Part shown: piece by piece, positions 7,210 to 9,342 of the stretch
Layout: each line of letters opens with the position of its first letter
Numbering within the stretch: the first letter of the stretch is position 1
Origin: Acidobacteriaceae bacterium
Lineage (GTDB): Bacteria; Acidobacteriota; Terriglobia; Terriglobales; Acidobacteriaceae
DNA: 9,342 nucleotides
Direction of reading: 5' to 3'
Assembly: GCA_003162255.1 (NCBI GenBank)
Contig: PMMJ01000153.1
Location: 1 to 9,342, forward strand
Notes under the pieces: model-generated
Seen by the model: the letters and a program-made list of their open reading frames with translations, nothing else
What the model was told of the DNA's origin: nothing
Database searches by the model: none
Position numbers and translations under genes: made by a program

Positions 7210-7283
7210 TAAGTTCTACGCTGGCCGCGCCCTTTACCAAAGTGACCGCCCACGGTAACCTGAGCGGGCCTTTTCAACAACCG

Positions 7284-7718
7284 ATGGCTGGCAATACCAT
7301 GCAGGATTTGACCCGTAACGACTGGACTCTGATTGAGTCTAAGGCCAAGCGAATCCGCGTTCAAATGGGTCAGGAAATCATCAAGGAAGGCACTCGGATC
7401 GACCACCTTTACGTTCTCCGTAGCGGCTCGGCCTCGGTGGAGCTAGAAGGAACGATTTCTCGGGCTGTGATTGCAACGCTTAGCGCGGGCGATGTCTTTG
7501 GCGAAATGGCGTTCTTAGGAGACAGTACGGCGACCGCAGCAGTTGTTGCCAAGGACGACGTTGATGTTGACGCGATCTGGGCAAACGACCTACGTGATCT
7601 GGTGACTATGTTTCCGGGGTTTGGCGCGAGGTTCTACCGCTCCCTCGCCGTCATACTTGCTCAACGATTGCGCGAGACATCGAGGGAGCTGCTGAGAGAG
7701 ATGACCAAGAAGCGATAG
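7284..7718 (+). CDS. Single-domain cyclic-nucleotide-binding-fold protein
   Basis: A protein of 144 residues from the ATG at 7284. An in-frame ATG at 7299 is an alternative, and the frame stays open back to TTG 7134, but that stretch has no domain character and contains palindromes. No start has a clear Shine-Dalgarno sequence. Residues ~17-100 form a CRP-type beta roll: GQEIIKEG (29-36), LYVLRSGSASV (42-52), then LSAGDVFGEMAFLGD (66-80). The C-terminal ~35 residues form a charged amphipathic helix (LAQRLRETSRELLREM). There is no helix-turn-helix, so it is not a CRP/FNR transcription factor. In the phosphate-binding cassette the glutamate is kept (E74), but the usual arginine is replaced (STATAAVV; A83), so classical cAMP or cGMP binding is doubtful. 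It converges on the STAS/small-ORF unit with 16 nt between stops. A regulatory or partner-binding role is inferred. Confidence 0.85.
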   Translation: MAGNTMQDLTRNDWTLIESKAKRIRVQMGQEIIKEGTRIDHLYVLRSGSASVELEGTISRAVIATLSAGDVFGEMAFLGDSTATAAVVAKDDVDVDAIWANDLRDLVTMFPGFGARFYRSLAVILAQRLRETSRELLREMTKKR

Positions 7719-7734
7719 CGCCCGACGTTATGTT

Positions 7735-7953
7735 CTATTCGGTCCGTGCTTTTCGCCGCCAACGCTCCCACCACATCGAGAAAGAAAAAGCAGGATGCGA
7801 ATCGATGACAGGAGCAGACTGTTGGGGTGTGGCTTTCACTTTGACGCTGAAGCTACCAATTTGCCCGTCAAGTTGGATGCGCTGATCATCCTGCGGAGTC
7901 TGTGGAGAGTTGACGCCGCTGAACTGGTTTTTCCTGATCACCGATTTCGACAT
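7735..7953 (-). CDS. Small hypothetical protein (72 residues) downstream of the STAS gene
   Basis: ATG at 7953. The stop codon of the STAS gene (7967-7969) overlaps a TGAGGCGG stretch that can serve as this ORF's ribosome-binding site, 13 nt separate the two genes, and codon choice looks protein-like. These points suggest a real second gene in one transcript. The product is hydrophilic and Gln/Ser-rich in its first half, with a short beta-like stretch (GSFSVKVKAT, 33-42), and ends in a Trp/Arg-rich tail (WWERWRRKARTE, 61-72) that could bind nucleic acid, membrane or a partner. No signal peptide or membrane helix is present. I do not recognise the family. Confidence 0.5.
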   Translation of the reverse strand: MSKSVIRKNQFSGVNSPQTPQDDQRIQLDGQIGSFSVKVKATPQQSAPVIDSHPAFSFSMWWERWRRKARTE

Positions 7954-7966
7954 TGATGTTACCGCC

Positions 7967-8329
7967 TCAAGCAGCTAGCGCGTATCGGCTGTTGGCATAC
8001 TCCAGTAGGGCCATCATTTCTTCGAGCGAGGGAATGTAGAATTCTGCGATCCGCGAACTGTGCTGTAGTCTGCGCTGGACGGACTTGGAGGGATCGAACA
8101 GCAGGAACCGGATGTCGTGTTCTCGCGCCCATCGTCGCAGAAACACGAGGATGCCAAAACCGACGCCTCCCATGGCACGCACCTCCGAGAGGTCGAGGAT
8201 GACAATCCGGGCGTCTGTTTGCGAGGTCACGGCTTTCCGCAACTCATGTGCGGATTCGCTCTGCACAAGTCTGCCCTCGCACTCAACGACGGCCAATTCA
8301 CCTATGTTCTCAACGGACACATTTAGCAT
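7967..8329 (-). CDS. STAS domain protein, anti-sigma factor antagonist-like
   Basis: A protein of 120 residues from the ATG at 8329. The start is chosen because AAAAGGA lies just upstream (complement of 8334-8340) and the product then has the normal length of a lone STAS domain. An ATG at 8416 would add 29 residues without STAS character. The fold is clear: ELAVVECEGRLV strand region (11-22), HELRKAV helix (28-34), RIVILDLSEV (41-50), and the helix after the loop, ILVFLRRWAREH (60-71). In SpoIIAA-type antagonists the loop reads DSSGLG, with a serine phosphorylated by the partner kinase. Here it reads GGVGFG (54-59), so that control is impossible. STAS proteins usually bind anti-sigma kinases or similar partners; no such partner gene is in the window. 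It is followed at 13 nt by a 72-residue ORF. Confidence 0.88.
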   Translation of the reverse strand: MLNVSVENIGELAVVECEGRLVQSESAHELRKAVTSQTDARIVILDLSEVRAMGGVGFGILVFLRRWAREHDIRFLLFDPSKSVQRRLQHSSRIAEFYIPSLEEMMALLEYANSRYALAA

Positions 8330-8419
8330 GACTTCCTTTTCTAGCGTGGTTCGATCCAGCACTGTTCCGTCTACGCTAGAGCACGGGCAGTACCATTCCT
8401 TTATTTTGTACAACATGAG

Positions 8420-8626
8420 TCACTGCTTTCTGGGAGGCGCTGGGATTCCTACGAAGAAACGAGCACATTTGTCCTTAGGAAAAGCAAAATCTCCACTACA
8501 CCGGCGATCCCGCCCGTCCAAAGTGGGATTGCTCTTTTGCGCTGGCGTTTTATCCGCTAATTCTGATGGTGCGGCAAGACCTCGTGCTTTGCTGATCTGG
8601 TCGGCGAGCGCGAAGGCGATGTTCAA
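8420..8626 (-). CDS. Doubtful 68-residue ORF upstream of the STAS gene
   Basis: The frame opens with TTG at 8626, directly after an in-frame TAG, and has no Shine-Dalgarno sequence. The first dozen codons nearly all end in C or G (reading NIAFALADQISKARGLA), which is protein-like. The later part (DRRCSGDFAFPKDKCARFF) has mixed codons and no recognised motif. Its stop lies 3 nt before the upstream alternative ATG (8416) of the STAS gene. It could be a small gene, the remnant of a larger one, or chance. If it is not a gene, 8330-8711 is a 380-nt spacer. Confidence 0.2.
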   Translation of the reverse strand: MNIAFALADQISKARGLAAPSELADKTPAQKSNPTLDGRDRRCSGDFAFPKDKCARFFVGIPAPPRKQ

Positions 8627-8711
8627 CTAAGATGCTCGGACGTTCCGCGTAGAAAGTAACGTGGACCAAGGTCGCTTTCGGAGCATACTATTTTCATCAA
8701 CGGAGAGACTG

Positions 8712-9342
8712 ATGGCGGTGCAGAGATGCCGAACAACCGTTCTCGCAGTTGCGGTCATGCTGCTATCCGTCGTCGCTCCTTGCCAAAAAGGGCAAATCGA
8801 AAAGGACCCACACCGTCCGATCTGCGCCGACACTCGATGCAGACAGATCAGGTCTTTCTTGAAAGCCAACTACTGCGGTGAATCGCCGTTCGGAAACGGT
8901 CCAGATGACGGCTGCGATACTCGTCAGGCAAAGAAAACGGGACGCGGCACTAAGCTGATCGCAGACTTTGTTTGTAAATGGAACGACACGGACGGGACCT
9001 CAAAGTGCGAACAACGAGGCCAGCCGCCCCCAAAGCTCCGCACCATTCTAATCCGTGAGATGCGACGGGTAGGCTTACCTGCACGAGCAGATAAAGAGGT
9101 TAACTTCACCGTTTTGGAGGCCAAGTCTCGGGGCTGGTCTTTGGTAGCGGCGAATTACGATCACATAAGTGGAGACTATTTGACACTCTGTCAAGTGATT
9201 GTTGTCATTGACCAAAGTGGACAGCCGCACGTGCTGCGGACGGTACGGCTCCAAAAGACAAGTGCCTACGAGAGTGATGTCACGACTTGGGCCCCGGTGG
9301 ATATAGCAGATGTGGAGGGGGACGGGCGTGTCGAGTTTGTTT
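8712..9342 (+). CDS. Secreted cysteine-rich protein of unknown function, 3' partial
   Basis: ATG at 8712 with GGAGAG (8702-8707) a few nt upstream. The frame stays open for 210 codons to the right edge, so the C-terminus is missing. Residues 1-24 are a signal peptide (QRCRTTVLAVAVMLLSVVAP). A cysteine at 24 is preceded by VAP, a poor lipobox, so plain secretion is favoured over a lipoprotein. The mature N-terminal region has six cysteines (38, 43, 55, 68, 88, 99) suited to disulfide pairing, around YCGESPFGNGPDDGC (54-68). A beta-rich domain follows (WSLVAANYD, CQVIVVIDQSG, HVLRTVRLQK). The last visible residues, DVEGDGRVEFV (200-210), have the spacing of a calcium-binding DxDGDGxxE loop as seen in FG-GAP-type proteins. 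I do not recognise the family. Confidence 0.82.
   Translation, partial: MAVQRCRTTVLAVAVMLLSVVAPCQKGQIEKDPHRPICADTRCRQIRSFLKANYCGESPFGNGPDDGCDTRQAKKTGRGTKLIADFVCKWNDTDGTSKCEQRGQPPPKLRTILIREMRRVGLPARADKEVNFTVLEAKSRGWSLVAANYDHISGDYLTLCQVIVVIDQSGQPHVLRTVRLQKTSAYESDVTTWAPVDIADVEGDGRVEFV

Larger units (their letters stand above)
6368..7283. other. Long spacer without a supported gene, rich in palindromes
   Basis: About 916 nt between a - strand gene start and a + strand gene start. Frames that are open here (for example + 6710-6982) lack domains or ribosome-binding sites; that one contains a CEHCNDRATCGEEMRQRLEEL stretch at its C-terminal half but cannot be called. Instead the region holds several symmetric elements: 6520-6539, 6565-6588, TGTTGCAACA (6608-6617), GGTGATCACC (6653-6662), an 8-bp stem CTGGACTC/GAGTCCGG (6725-6732 and 6754-6761), a 7-bp perfect stem GGAAAGA/TCTTTCC (7005-7011 and 7020-7026), and two palindromes before the CNB gene. 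It also has two copies of the GTGAAAT motif. No tRNA or known ncRNA was recognised. Confidence 0.55.

Noticed and set aside
7134..7283. N-terminal extension of the CNB protein from TTG 7134
   Set aside because: Contains a repeated intergenic motif and two perfect palindromes, lacks a ribosome-binding site, and encodes no CNB-domain elements; an internal ATG is preferred.
8085..8630. 181-residue + strand ORF opposite the STAS gene
   Set aside because: Antisense shadow of a clearly recognisable STAS domain; the translation is Ser/Arg-rich and featureless.
8712..8783. Lipoprotein signal for the secreted Cys-rich protein
   Set aside because: The cysteine at residue 24 is preceded by Val-Ala-Pro; proline at -1 does not fit a lipobox.
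8627..8869. 80-residue - strand ORF near the right end
   Set aside because: Antisense to the secreted Cys-rich gene, which has a good ribosome-binding site and signal peptide on the + strand.
1..9342. CRISPR array, tRNA, rRNA, insertion sequence or phage gene
   Set aside because: No regularly spaced repeats, no tRNA-like T-loop with cloverleaf, and no transposase, integrase or phage motif was found on either strand by reading.

Overview
The window looks like a chromosomal stretch from an Acidobacteriota-type bacterium. The basis is the pair of Ser/Thr kinases with the architecture kinase, one membrane helix, TolB-like domain, TPR repeats. Such proteins are expanded in that phylum. The STAS and cyclic-nucleotide-binding proteins and the moderately GC-rich coding sequence also fit. 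No rRNA or other marker gene is present, so the assignment is an inference.

Layout. 1-1785 (+) is the 3' part of a first receptor kinase, cut by the left edge. 1831-4674 (+) is a complete second kinase of the same architecture, 45 nt downstream, so the two form a tandem pair that is probably co-transcribed. 4675-5006 has no convincing gene. 5007-5162 (+) may encode a 51-residue one-helix membrane protein. 5193-5756 (-) is a secreted protein with two BamE/SmpA-like half motifs. 5909-6367 (-) is a four-helix DUF2569 protein. The gap between these two holds a nested two-stem hairpin.

6368-7283 is about 900 nt without a supported gene but rich in palindromes and hairpins. It carries two of the four copies of a short motif resembling GTGAAATCGCGATTT. 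7284-7718 (+) is a single-domain cyclic-nucleotide-binding-fold protein that lacks the usual phosphate-binding arginine. It converges on an apparent two-gene unit on the minus strand: a STAS protein (7967-8329) that lacks the phosphorylatable serine, followed by a 72-residue ORF (7735-7953). 8712-9342 (+) begins a secreted cysteine-rich protein that runs off the right edge.

The common theme is signalling: two transmembrane kinases with extracytoplasmic sensing domains, and a small-protein cluster (CNB fold, STAS) whose canonical ligand and phosphorylation residues are both absent. No CRISPR array, tRNA, rRNA, transposase or phage gene was seen. I did not find an obvious new defence or mobile system. 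The best candidates for something undescribed are the CNB/STAS/small-ORF cluster, the palindrome-rich spacer with its repeated motif, and the unrecognised small and secreted proteins.
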